Positions 17,894 to 25,775 of a stretch of 64,000 nucleotides of DNA are shown piece by piece (positions within the stretch are counted from its first letter, which is position 1; each line of letters starts with the position of its first letter). A program made the translations under genes and the position numbers. This DNA is from Bradyrhizobium erythrophlei (GTDB lineage: Bacteria > Pseudomonadota > Alphaproteobacteria > Rhizobiales > Xanthobacteraceae), in the NCBI RefSeq assembly GCF_900129425.1, contig NZ_LT670817.1, forward strand, positions 7,716,001 through 7,780,000, read 5' to 3'. The notes beneath the pieces were generated by a model, which saw only the letters and a program-made list of their open reading frames with translations, was not told the origin of the DNA and ran no database searches.

Positions 17894-18055
17894 ATGCCAC
17901 AGATCAATGACGACGGCCCCGTGCCTTACGTGCGGAGCATCGAAGGCAAGACAGAAACCATGATCCCTATCGGGCCTCATGAGGCTGTCAACGAAACCAG
18001 CGCGAAGACGCTGGGCCTTCTCGCCAAGCAAAAACTTGAGCGGCGCAGCCGCTAA
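17894..18055 (+). CDS. Small hypothetical protein, 53 aa, with shared start context
   Basis: Encodes MPQINDDGPVPYVRSIEGKT then HEAVNETSAKTLGLLAKQKL and ends ERRSR. The start lies in CAGTGAAAGGGCATCCCCATGCC, the same AAAGG/ATGCC context used by the genes starting at 9084 and 10988 on the other strand. That conserved context, and the fact that the next gene follows 71 bp later with its own AGGAG, support it as real. Family unknown. Confidence 0.6.
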   Translation: MPQINDDGPVPYVRSIEGKTETMIPIGPHEAVNETSAKTLGLLAKQKLERRSR

Positions 18056-18126
18056 CAGCGACCCGGAGCCGTCAATCATGATGGCCTCGGGACCACCATC
18101 ATCACATCAACAGATAGGAGACAACG

Positions 18127-18723
18127 ATGAGTAAAACGAAGCTCACTCCTGAGCAGAGCATCGAGAGAGCGCAGGCCGCGCTTGATCGTGCGAAAGAGAA
18201 GGCCGCCCGCGCCAAGAGTAAAGAGCGCGAGCGCGAGCAAGCCAAATACTGGGCCGAACGCCGCGAGCTTCGCAACGCGGTCGAAGACTTTCAGCCGATC
18301 ATGGAACGGGTCGATGATGAGTTGGCCAAGCGGTTCTTCCCGGGCTCGACGGCATGGGAAGACGAAGAGGGCCACGACCACAACAGCGGCCCTCAAGTCG
18401 CTTTCGACTTGGCAGATCGTTACGCCAAGCGTGACGATGACGGCTCGCGCTATATCGGGTCGAGCAACGCGCTCGAAGAAGAGGCCGAGACCGCTGCACT
18501 GATCGCGGCGGCCAAGGCATCGCTGGAAACCTTCGAGCGCGTCTATCGCTCGAAGCTCGAAGCGGGCCTCCAGGAATGGCTTGGTAGGCCGCAAGCCGAG
18601 GTGGCTGCCGAGATTGAAGCGCAGCAAGCCGAGAACGTGGAGCGCGAGAGCACCAAGAGGTGCACCACTCTCGCTCACGAGGCCGCGCTCAGCAACGCTC
18701 GCAAGCTCCGCGCCGTTTCGTAA
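18127..18723 (+). CDS. Charged coiled-coil hypothetical protein, 198 aa
   Basis: AGGAGAC six bases before the ATG at 18127 fixes the start. The N-terminal third is a strongly charged predicted coiled coil (AQAALDRAKEKAARAKSKER), followed by a helical body (DEEGHDHNSGPQVAFDLADR, EEEAETAALIAAAKASLETF) and the C-terminus KLRAVS. The stop is followed by GGACAACTC and a hairpin. The same C-terminal LRAV and 3' sequence occur after the 255-aa gene at 19709, so the two head parallel cassettes. No enzymatic motif is visible; a structural or DNA-binding role in the element is a guess. Confidence 0.7.
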   Translation: MSKTKLTPEQSIERAQAALDRAKEKAARAKSKEREREQAKYWAERRELRNAVEDFQPIMERVDDELAKRFFPGSTAWEDEEGHDHNSGPQVAFDLADRYAKRDDDGSRYIGSSNALEEEAETAALIAAAKASLETFERVYRSKLEAGLQEWLGRPQAEVAAEIEAQQAENVERESTKRCTTLAHEAALSNARKLRAVS

Positions 18724-18734
18724 CGGACAACTCG

Positions 18735-18758
18735 CCTCGGGGCATACGAGCCCCGGGG
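18735..18758 (+). terminator. GC-rich hairpin after the coiled-coil gene
   Basis: CCTCGGGGC and GCCCCGGGG form a nine-pair stem (one G-T pair) with a six-base loop, twelve bases after the stop codon. There is no clear T tract, so it may be an attenuator or mRNA-stabilising hairpin rather than a true terminator. Confidence 0.45.
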
Positions 18759-18837
18759 TCTCCGGTCCGCGCTCTAGGGCGCGGTTCGGGGTCCATACCG
18801 AGGTTCCCATCATTACATCACACTATAACCGTCTCTG

Positions 18838-18925
18838 CGCTGGCAACCGCGATAGGCTGTAGGCCGGGATTGGTTCGCCCCGATATGTTGGGCGATTGCG
18901 CGAAGCAGCGCGGCGCGCTCTGATG
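18838..18925 (+). promoter_or_regulatory. Conserved leader upstream of zinc-ribbon gene, copy 1
   Basis: The blocks AACCGCGA, GGTGTAGG-like GGCTGTAGG, CCCCGA-ATAT, GGG(C/T)GATTGCGC, and CGGCGCGCTCTGATG recur in the same order and spacing at 20681-20767. Each copy ends just before a small zinc-ribbon gene. GGCAACC...GATAGGCTGTAG also recurs at about 57448. Confidence 0.6.
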
Positions 18926-18929
18926 CAGG

Positions 18930-19088
18930 ATGCCCGTGATGGACGAAGCGCCGTGTGCGAGCGCGGATTGTCCGGGAAAGATGGCCTTGTGGCCCGATGA
19001 GGTGAAACCCGGGACCTACTGGACGTGCAAGGAATGTGGCGCTGTTTCAGAGATTTCATTGCGCGTCGGTGTGAAGGGCACGGGATAG
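18930..19088 (+). CDS. Small zinc-ribbon protein, 52 aa
   Basis: Encodes MPVMDEAPCASADCPGKMAL, a Trp-Pro-Asp-Glu segment, then GTYWTCKECGAVSEISLRVG. Cys pairs (C-x4-C and C-x2-C) form a zinc ribbon. It is clearly homologous to the last 50 residues of the 274-aa protein at 50271-51095 (EAPCANSDC..., WTCKECGVVSEIS). An in-frame ATG at 18939 would shorten it by three residues. It is either a free-standing zinc-ribbon protein or the surviving tail of a longer gene; the conserved leader in front argues for the former. Confidence 0.65.
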   Translation: MPVMDEAPCASADCPGKMALWPDEVKPGTYWTCKECGAVSEISLRVGVKGTG

Positions 19089-19143
19089 TCAGCGTCCTTG
19101 CCTCTTCCTTAGAACAAGCGGCGACGTTAGCGCCATTTGGGGG

Positions 19144-19443
19144 TCAGGCTCCGTATTTTGGGAAGCGGTCGGCGTAGACCAGATTCCATTTCCCGATAGC
19201 CGCACCCGGTCTGTTCGCATGTTTTTCACTCATGGCTTGCTGGGACCACGTGGCAGCATTGCCCAACTTGCTCAGCGCATCTGTCCTTGATGAGGTGCTG
19301 GAGCACGCGCTGAGAACAAAGGCGTCGTCTGGAAATCGAGGATCATTAACCAAAAACGTGATGCCCCCTAGCTCTTGTCGGACGCTTCGATTGATGACTG
19401 AATTTAGAAAAATTCGAAAAAGTGTTGGGATTGAATTTTTCAA
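19144..19443 (-). CDS. Possible hypothetical protein, 99 aa
   Basis: Frame MKNSIPTLFRIFLNSVINRS...GGITFLVNDPRFPDDAFVLS then TDALSKLGNAATWSQQAMSE, ending ADRFPKYGA. The N-terminus is AT-rich and hydrophobic, the rest is balanced. It is convergent with the zinc-ribbon gene, with 55 bp between stops. No family is recognised. Confidence 0.4.
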   Translation of the reverse strand: MKNSIPTLFRIFLNSVINRSVRQELGGITFLVNDPRFPDDAFVLSACSSTSSRTDALSKLGNAATWSQQAMSEKHANRPGAAIGKWNLVYADRFPKYGA

Positions 19444-19708
19444 CCGACAAGGGCAAACACGTTTCTACGGGAGAGCATGGTTAACTACAACTTCATGTTG
19501 AGCTAGGCACTGGCGCCGCGACATGCGATGATCGGCCCCGAGTTGGAAGTTTAGTTGCGGCCGGACATGTTAGTCCAGCCGGGCGCGAGCATCGCGCTAC
19601 CGGGGCAGGCTCTATCTCTAGAGCCGATTGGACGCCCAAAGAACTGGACCAGCGCGACGGGGCCGCATGATGCGACCTCGTTAGCCTCCGACCCATAGGA
19701 GGTTTGCT

Positions 19709-20476
19709 ATGATCGATATCTCAAAGAAACGTAAGAAGGCGGAGACGGAAGCGCAGCGCAAGCGGCGCGGCGTTGCCAATCCGCAGCGGACGCAAGAGAT
19801 GCGGGATCGCGCCGCGTCCCTTCGCTACATGCGGAAGCAGAAGCACCCGAAGGAAGTGGAAGCCATATTGCTCGAAGCAGGCTGGAAAGCAGCATTAGAG
19901 CAAGTGTGCGCTTCGCAAGCCATAGCCGCCGCGACCAAAAAGCGTGAGGACGCGATTGCGGCCGTGCTCGACAACTGTGTCCATAATTTTAGCGCCGCTA
20001 AAATTAGGGTCCGGTCCGGTAGTCCTTCTTTCTATGAAGCGCCTGAAAGTTTGGCAGCGTTCAGCGTCGCGATTAACAATCTTAGGCAGGCCCAATCGGA
20101 CTTGTCTGAGAAGATCGCGAATGAGAAGGCCGCCAATCCTGTTAGCGAGGAAGCCCACGGGCCGCAGGCCCATGGGGAAGGTGCCGCGATGCTGTACGTG
20201 CAACAGCAGGTGCTCGGAAATCCGATGCTGTCGCCCGCTCAACATGCCCAATGGCTCCGAGAGGACATCGCGGGCGCCGAGCCGGGTAGTGAACTGGCTG
20301 CGATCGGCGAGACCTTGGCGCGCTTTGGCATTGAGGCGGCGATTGAAGAGGTCTTGCTTCAAGAGGCGCAGAGCATCCAGTTCATGAACGAGGACGTTCT
20401 GCCCTGTGAGCCTATCGACGCCCGCACCATGCGGGAGATCACTGGGCGCGCTCTGCCCTTGCGCGCCGTCAAGTAA
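19709..20476 (+). CDS. Basic/helical hypothetical protein, 255 aa
   Basis: ATAGGAGG seven bases upstream of the ATG at 19709 gives a very strong start. The N-terminus is extremely basic (KKRKKAETEAQRKRRG, RYMRKQKHPKEVEAILLEAG), suggesting nucleic-acid binding, followed by helical segments (AQHAQWLREDIAGAEPGSEL, AAIEEVLLQEAQSIQF) and the C-terminus LPLRAVK. An AT-rich perfect palindrome at 19984-20006 lies within the gene (codons for NFSAAKI). The 3' end (AACAGACAACT) and following hairpin and leader copy those after the 198-aa gene. Family unknown. Confidence 0.7.
   Translation: MIDISKKRKKAETEAQRKRRGVANPQRTQEMRDRAASLRYMRKQKHPKEVEAILLEAGWKAALEQVCASQAIAAATKKREDAIAAVLDNCVHNFSAAKIRVRSGSPSFYEAPESLAAFSVAINNLRQAQSDLSEKIANEKAANPVSEEAHGPQAHGEGAAMLYVQQQVLGNPMLSPAQHAQWLREDIAGAEPGSELAAIGETLARFGIEAAIEEVLLQEAQSIQFMNEDVLPCEPIDARTMREITGRALPLRAVK
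19984..20006. repeat. Perfect 23-bp AT-rich palindrome inside a gene
   Basis: TAATTTTAGCG and CGCTAAAATTA are exact inverted repeats around a single central C. The sequence is far more AT-rich than the surrounding gene. Confidence 0.7.
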
Positions 20477-20611
20477 CAGACAACTTCCTCGGGAACCATG
20501 GCTCTCCCGGGCCGCTACGCGCTCCGGGAGGGGTCCCCATCATCCGCATGATCGTTGATGGTTTCTTTACCCGGTGCCGCGACACTCCGCCCCGGGCCGC
20601 GTATCATGCCT

Positions 20612-20650
20612 AAGCCGTCGCCGATCTCTCGACCCCGGCGGCGGCTTTCG
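20612..20650 (+). terminator. Hairpin in the leader of the zinc-ribbon relic (terminator or attenuator)
   Basis: AAGCCGTCGCCG pairs with CGGCGGCGGCTT (one G-T pair) and is followed by TCGTGTTT. A similar hairpin preceded by the same GCGTATCA block lies at 55727-55790. Confidence 0.6.
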
Positions 20651-20680
20651 TGTTTCTAAAACGCTTGACGGCGGTTGCCC

Positions 20681-20767
20681 GACTAACCGCGACGGGGTGT
20701 AGGGACCATGATCGCCCGACCCCGACATATAGGGTGATTGCGCAAAACGGGCGCGGCGCGCTCTGAT
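20681..20767 (+). promoter_or_regulatory. Conserved leader upstream of zinc-ribbon gene, copy 2
   Basis: Counterpart of 18838-18925 with the same ordered blocks, ending CGGCGCGCTCTGATG immediately before the next gene. Confidence 0.6.
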
Positions 20768-20772
20768 GAGTG

Positions 20773-21220
20773 ATGGCTCGGAAGCACCATCACATGCCGC
20801 TGTCCGGCGGCGACCGCAAAGCCCTCACGAAAGAGCTTTCGAAGTCGCGGGCGATGATGCACATTTTCGCCGAGCGCTCGGCGGAAAAGCGACGCGAGGG
20901 CGAGGCGCTGATCCGGGAAGCCGATAACCTCGCCTGTCAGTCTTGGAATGAAAAGATGTGGAGCGACGGCGGCCCCATCGATCCGAGCCCGACGATAGAT
21001 CAAGCCATCAACGGCGGCTTCCCGTGGCTCGAAATAAAATGCTCGCGTTGCCAGACGCCGCGATGTCGATCTATGCGCGCTGCCCCACGTCTCGACAACA
21101 CGCGTTCATGATCTCGCCGGGCGGCTCGTTTGACAGAAGTGCAAGAAGGCCGGAAAGCGCCCGGCAGCGACGATGCTCCAGCTTGCCCCGCGCTCGCGCC
21201 AGCCGCCGCCGGAAAACTAA
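20773..21220 (+). pseudogene. Zinc-ribbon ORFan with a frameshift and a stop
   Basis: The first frame reads MARKHHHMPLSGGDRKALTK, a helical middle, and FPWLEIKCSRCQTPR, then goes out of frame near 21058. In the next frame the protein continues RDVDLCALPHVSTTRVHDLA-GRLV, meets TGA at 21131 where a Cys is expected, and resumes QKCKKAGKRPAATMLQLAPR to the stop at 21218. Restoring both lesions gives a protein of about 148 aa with two Cys pairs. A C-terminal copy of the same gene at 56279-56473 keeps the Cys (LVCQNCKK), which supports this reading. Confidence 0.7.
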
Positions 21221-21249
21221 ACGCAAAACTGAAATCCGACTTCCGTTGT

Positions 21250-21312
21250 TACCCCAACAACGGACATGCGGCGACTGCATCGGCAGGTCCGTTTTGTGCC
21301 ACAAGCGGACAA
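21250..21312. repeat. Dispersed palindromic intergenic repeat
   Basis: CCCCAACAACGGACATG ... GCATCGGCAGGTCCGTTTTG. CGGACAT and AGGTCCG form the imperfect inverted arms. One of about a dozen family members in the window; the closest is at 45928-45979. Confidence 0.65.
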
Positions 21313-21435
21313 TTGGCGGCTAGCGGGGACGCTGTGGTGAGCGTAATCTACACCAAGAGCGAGTGTCTGATTTTGCATAGTCGCTCAAACGGATCACTCT
21401 CGCTACCTACAAATCGAACAAATGGGAGATTTGCG

Positions 21436-22881
21436 ATGACCGTACCCCTTCGTGCGACGCCACGTTTCCTGAAGCCAGCGTCTGTCGGTCTGGCCGGCGC
21501 ACTACTGTTGCTATCCAACGGGTTCGCGAAAGCCGAATGGCCCAACCCGCTTGAGGCGAAGGCCATCGCCGAGGAAGGGTTTATCTACGGGCTTCCCATC
21601 GTGATGAACTACGCGGTGATGTACGAATATTCCGTCGACAGGAACTCGGGGCAATACAAGGCGCCGTTCAACCAGATCAAGAACGAGGCGCGGGTCTTCA
21701 CCTACAAGGACACAGCCATCATAACCCCCAACAGCGACACGCCGTATTCCCTGCTATTTCTCGATCTGCGTGCCGAACCTATAGTTCTTTCGGTGCCGGC
21801 TGTGGAGAAGACGCGCTATTACGCGGTGATGCTGTGCGACGGCAACACCTTCAACTACGGATATATCGGTAGCCGCGCGACCGGCGGCGAGGCCGGTGAC
21901 TACATGGTTGTCGGCCCCGATTGGAAGGGGGCAACCCCGTCCGGTATCAAGAAGGTATTTCAGTCCTCGACGCAGTTTTCTGCCGCTGCCTACCGCACCC
22001 AGCTTTTCAATCCGCAAGACATGCCGAATGTCGAGAAGGTCCAGGCTGGCTACAAAGTGCAGCCCCTGTCGGCCTATCTCAAGCAGCCCGCGCCGCCCGC
22101 CGCAGCCGCCATCGACTTTCCCAAGGCCAATGCGGAGTTGGTGAAGAAGAACTTCTTCGAATATCTCGACTTCGCTCTCCAGTTCGCGCCGGCGGGGCCG
22201 GAAGAGCGCGGCATTCGCGAGAAACTCGCCCGTATCGGCGTCGGCCCTGGCAAGACTTTCGACTTCAAGGATCTTCCGTTGACGCACAAAGTTGAGATCG
22301 GACTGGGTATGAAAGACGGCGAAGAGAAGGTTGAAAAGTATCTCGCCAGCGGACAGAAAGACGTAAATGGATGGAAAATCGGATCGCTGTTCGGGGACCG
22401 GCTGTTCTATAGCGGCGACTGGCTGAAGCGGGCCGCCGCCGCCAAGGGCGGCATTTATGGCAACGACGCGGTCGAGGCCGTCTATCCCATGGCGAAGACG
22501 CTTGCCGATGGTGAGGTCCTCGATGGTTCCAAGCACAAATACACAATCACTTTCCCCGCCGGACAATTCCCACCGGTGGACGCCTTTTGGTCGGTGACCA
22601 TGTATGACGGCAAAAGCCAATTGCTGATCAAAAACCCGATCGACCGGTATCTGATCAACTCGCCGATGCTGCCAGGCATGAAGAAGAATTCCGACGGCTC
22701 TCTGACGCTTTATATCCAGAAGGATTCGCCGGGCGCCGACAAGGAATCGAACTGGCTCCCCGCGCCGAACGATCTGATCTATCTCGTCATGCGTCTTTAC
22801 TGGCCGAAGGTTCAACCACCTTCGATCTTGCCCCCCGGTGAAGGAACTTGGCAGCCGCCAAAGATCGAGCGCGTGACGTGA
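21436..22881 (+). CDS. Exported DUF1254/DUF1214 protein, 481 aa
   Basis: The ATG at 21436 has GGGAG upstream and gives a signal peptide (FLKPASVGLAGALLLLSNGF-AKA). The open frame upstream is intergenic repeat. The mature protein shows the DUF1254 signature region (GFIYGLPIVMNYAVMYEYSV, TPNSDTPYSLLFLDLRAEP) and the DUF1214 C-terminal part (FWSVTMYDGKSQLLIKNPID, then SLTLYIQKDSPG). Members are secreted or periplasmic proteins of unresolved function. It precedes a second member by 34 bp, so the two form an operon. The paired arrangement is common in this bacterial group. Confidence 0.88.
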   Translation: MTVPLRATPRFLKPASVGLAGALLLLSNGFAKAEWPNPLEAKAIAEEGFIYGLPIVMNYAVMYEYSVDRNSGQYKAPFNQIKNEARVFTYKDTAIITPNSDTPYSLLFLDLRAEPIVLSVPAVEKTRYYAVMLCDGNTFNYGYIGSRATGGEAGDYMVVGPDWKGATPSGIKKVFQSSTQFSAAAYRTQLFNPQDMPNVEKVQAGYKVQPLSAYLKQPAPPAAAAIDFPKANAELVKKNFFEYLDFALQFAPAGPEERGIREKLARIGVGPGKTFDFKDLPLTHKVEIGLGMKDGEEKVEKYLASGQKDVNGWKIGSLFGDRLFYSGDWLKRAAAAKGGIYGNDAVEAVYPMAKTLADGEVLDGSKHKYTITFPAGQFPPVDAFWSVTMYDGKSQLLIKNPIDRYLINSPMLPGMKKNSDGSLTLYIQKDSPGADKESNWLPAPNDLIYLVMRLYWPKVQPPSILPPGEGTWQPPKIERVT

Positions 22882-22915
22882 GTAAAAATCCGATCAAGCA
22901 GAAAAGGCGACGAGC

Positions 22916-24457
22916 ATGAATACCATGCGCAAAACAAGCCTCCTTGCCGCAGGGTTCGTCGGTGCGCTGGCGGTTCAGGGGACAGCCCTTGCTCAATTTG
23001 CCCGTTTCGACGAACTCGCCAACCTGCCGTTCGCGGAAGGCCGACCGACGAAGGAGACCGCGCAGACACTGCGCGACGAACTGCTTTTCGAGCGGGCGAC
23101 GCAGACCTATCTCTGGGCGATGCCGCTGATCAATACGCTCGGCATGCAGGTCGGGTCGGAAAAGACGTTTGGCGCCGGCTACAACGTCCTACCGATCTGG
23201 AAGCAGCGTCTCGATGCTAGGACTCTGGTGACCACACCAAACTCCGATGTCCTCTATGCGATGAGCTACCTAGACCTAGGCAAGGATGGTCCGCTGGTGA
23301 TGGAAGCACCGCGTGGGCTGCAAGGCATCCTGCTCGACTTCTGGCAACGCCCCATCCCTGGACCCTCTGTTGGCGGAAAACAGTTCTCCGGCGACGTCGG
23401 CCTGGCTGGACCGGACGGCGGCAAGGGCGGCAAGTTTCTGTTGTTGCCACCCGGCTATAAGGGATCGGTGCCGCAAGGTTATTTCATCTACCGTTCAGCC
23501 ACAAACAACGTCTTCGTCTTCCTGCGCGGTTTCTATGAGGACCCGAAGAATCTGACCCCGGCCGTCACACACCTTGAACAGACGAAAATCTATCCGCTGA
23601 ACGGCCAGGCTGGCGCGAAGCCGATGAAATTCCCCGACGCCTCCGGCGTCCCGGCCGACATGCTACCGGTCAGCGACGGCAGTGCCTTCGATCAACTCAA
23701 GCTGCTCGTAGACAGGGAGGGCGACAACCTCGCCGGTCCCGACTGGCTCGGCATGCTGGCGGCGATCGGCATCGTCAAGGGCCAGCCGTTCACACCAGAT
23801 GCGCACACACGGGAGATTCTCGATCGGGCCGCGAAGACCGGCTACAAGACGGCGCGCGTCATCGGTTTCGAACAAGTTGTCGGTGGCATGTCCTACGTGA
23901 TCTACCCAGATCGGCACTGGATCAGGCCCTTCACCGACGGCACGCCATCAAAGCCATCAGGTGTACTGAATCTGTCCTGGTTAAACACCGCTGGAGGCTA
24001 TCTGGCACTTGACGCCCGGATCAACTTCTTCAGCTACGTTTACTCGATCAGCCCCGGCATGATCACATACACGCCTGGCAAAGGCGCAAATTACATGGTC
24101 GGCTTTGCGGATGGCGAGGGCGCGCCCTTGTTGGGTGGCACCAACTATCGCCTGAGGCTGCCGCCGAATGTCCCGGCCGAAATCTTCTGGTCGGTGACGC
24201 TCTACGATGCGTATACCGGCTCGGGACTGGCCAACGGCCAGCCCTTCCCTTCGCTCGGCTCGCGCGACAAACCAGCGCGGAATGCCGACGGCAGCACAGA
24301 CCTTTACCTCGGCCCCAGAGCCCCCGAGGGCAAGACCGGAAACTGGCTCGCGACTGTGCCGGACAAAGGGTATTTCGCGGTCATCAGACTCTACGGCCCG
24401 ACCGAAGCGGCTATCGACAAAAGCTGGAAGCCCGGCGACATCGAAGCGGTGAAGTGA
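22916..24457 (+). CDS. Exported DUF1254/DUF1214 protein, 513 aa
   Basis: Second member of the tandem pair. A signal peptide (LLAAGFVGALAVQGTALA) is followed by the DUF1254 region (TYLWAMPLINTLGMQVGSEK, TPNSDVLYAMSYLDLG) and the DUF1214 region (AEIFWSVTLYDAYTGSG, STDLYLGPRAPEG). The two proteins are clearly paralogous but distant, so this is an old duplication rather than a recent one. A second ATG at 22925 could also serve as start. Its stop is about 160 bp from the IS110 transposase start. Confidence 0.87.
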   Translation: MNTMRKTSLLAAGFVGALAVQGTALAQFARFDELANLPFAEGRPTKETAQTLRDELLFERATQTYLWAMPLINTLGMQVGSEKTFGAGYNVLPIWKQRLDARTLVTTPNSDVLYAMSYLDLGKDGPLVMEAPRGLQGILLDFWQRPIPGPSVGGKQFSGDVGLAGPDGGKGGKFLLLPPGYKGSVPQGYFIYRSATNNVFVFLRGFYEDPKNLTPAVTHLEQTKIYPLNGQAGAKPMKFPDASGVPADMLPVSDGSAFDQLKLLVDREGDNLAGPDWLGMLAAIGIVKGQPFTPDAHTREILDRAAKTGYKTARVIGFEQVVGGMSYVIYPDRHWIRPFTDGTPSKPSGVLNLSWLNTAGGYLALDARINFFSYVYSISPGMITYTPGKGANYMVGFADGEGAPLLGGTNYRLRLPPNVPAEIFWSVTLYDAYTGSGLANGQPFPSLGSRDKPARNADGSTDLYLGPRAPEGKTGNWLATVPDKGYFAVIRLYGPTEAAIDKSWKPGDIEAVK

Positions 24458-24614
24458 CGTTAGGCTGCCGATGCCGGCGGTGAACATGATGCGGATGAGA
24501 CCCCTCGTCTACGGCGTAGGCGAAATGTCCGAGTTGGGTCGTCCAGAAGCTATGGGGACGGCGGCAAAGGTCTGGCACCGTTGTCGTTGTGCGAAAACCG
24601 ATGGAGGTGCCCCC

Positions 24615-25775
24615 ATGACCGATGACCTGAGCCGTTCTCTGATCGCCTTCGAACAGAATAGCACCATGGTTGTAGTACTGGAGATGAGCCAATCAAGCTG
24701 GCTCGCCGCCGGAGTTGTTCCTGGCATTGAAAGACGACCCTTGAAGAAATTGAATCCCGATCCAACGGCGCTCCTGCGTTTGGTGGAGGGTTGGCGCGAT
24801 CATGCGATGAAAGCCGGTCGAATGATCACTCGGATCGTTCTGGCTTTCGAGGCCGGCCGGGATGGATTCTGGTTGGCCCGTTGGTTGCGCGCTCGCAGTA
24901 TCGAGCCCTTTGTCATCCATTCGACGAGCGTCGCAGTGTCACGCGAGCATCGCAGGGCAAAGACAGATCGTCTCGACACCGAGATGCTCATTCGTGTGTT
25001 CTTAGGATGGCTGCGTGGTGAGCCTCGTCACTGCAAAATGGTCGCGATCCCAACGCTTGAGGAAGAAGACGCCAGGCGCCCAAGCCGCGAGCGCGAAAGC
25101 CTGATCGGTGAACGCACTAGGATTATCAATCGCATGAAAGCGGCGCTGATCCGTCTTGGCATCCGCGGCTTCAAGCCAGAACTGCTCAAGGCGCCACAGC
25201 GCCTTGAAGCACAGTATACAGCGGAGGGCGTGCCAATCCCACCAAACATGCTTGATGAATTGCGGCGCGATATGGCGCGGCTGGCTTGGGTCCGCGAGCA
25301 GATCAATGCAATCGAGCAGGCTCGGCTTGAACGCCTGGAACAGGCGCCGAGCACTGGCCCGCATGCAATGGTGCGGATGTTGGCAAGCATCATCGGTGTT
25401 GGTGTCGAGACAGCGGATATGCTGGTGCAGGAGATCCTGTCGCGAAACCTTCGAGATCGACGGGCCGTAGCTCGTTACGCCGGCCTCACCGGGTCTCCTG
25501 ACGAGAGCGGGGTCAAACGACGTGAGAAGGGCTTGGCGAAGGCGGGCAATGCACGCGTGCGGCGCGGCCTCATTCAGCTGGCGTGGCGCTTCCTGCGCTT
25601 CCAGAAGGAAAGCGCACTGGGGCAATGGTATCGAGCCAGGACCGAAGGTGCGGCGGGAAAGCGCAAAACGACGATGATCGTTGCACTTGCCCGAAAGCTT
25701 CTGATCGCACTGTGGCGCATGGTTACGACCGGAGAAATCCCCGCTGGTGTCGCGTTGCGGACGGCGGCGGCTTGA
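24615..25775 (+). CDS. IS110-family transposase
   Basis: Start chosen at 24615, where GGAGG lies seven bases upstream; the frame is open further left without homology. Order: RuvC-like DEDD domain in the N-terminal half (VVVLEMSQSSW, IVLAFEAGRDGFWLARWL, HRRAKTDRLDTEMLIR), a helical linker (GERTRIINRMKAALIRLGI), then the C-terminal transposase_20 domain with ASIIGVGVETADMLVQEI and ARYAGLTGSPDESGVKRREK. Length (386 aa) is full. IS110 elements lack clear terminal inverted repeats, so the element's ends cannot be fixed; it probably spans about 24.5-25.85 kb. Confidence 0.88.
   Translation: MTDDLSRSLIAFEQNSTMVVVLEMSQSSWLAAGVVPGIERRPLKKLNPDPTALLRLVEGWRDHAMKAGRMITRIVLAFEAGRDGFWLARWLRARSIEPFVIHSTSVAVSREHRRAKTDRLDTEMLIRVFLGWLRGEPRHCKMVAIPTLEEEDARRPSRERESLIGERTRIINRMKAALIRLGIRGFKPELLKAPQRLEAQYTAEGVPIPPNMLDELRRDMARLAWVREQINAIEQARLERLEQAPSTGPHAMVRMLASIIGVGVETADMLVQEILSRNLRDRRAVARYAGLTGSPDESGVKRREKGLAKAGNARVRRGLIQLAWRFLRFQKESALGQWYRARTEGAAGKRKTTMIVALARKLLIALWRMVTTGEIPAGVALRTAAA

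Noticed and set aside
21130..21435. 102-residue N-terminal extension of the first DUF1254 protein
   Set aside because: It is the out-of-frame tail of the zinc-ribbon pseudogene plus a dispersed repeat; a signal peptide starts at 21436.
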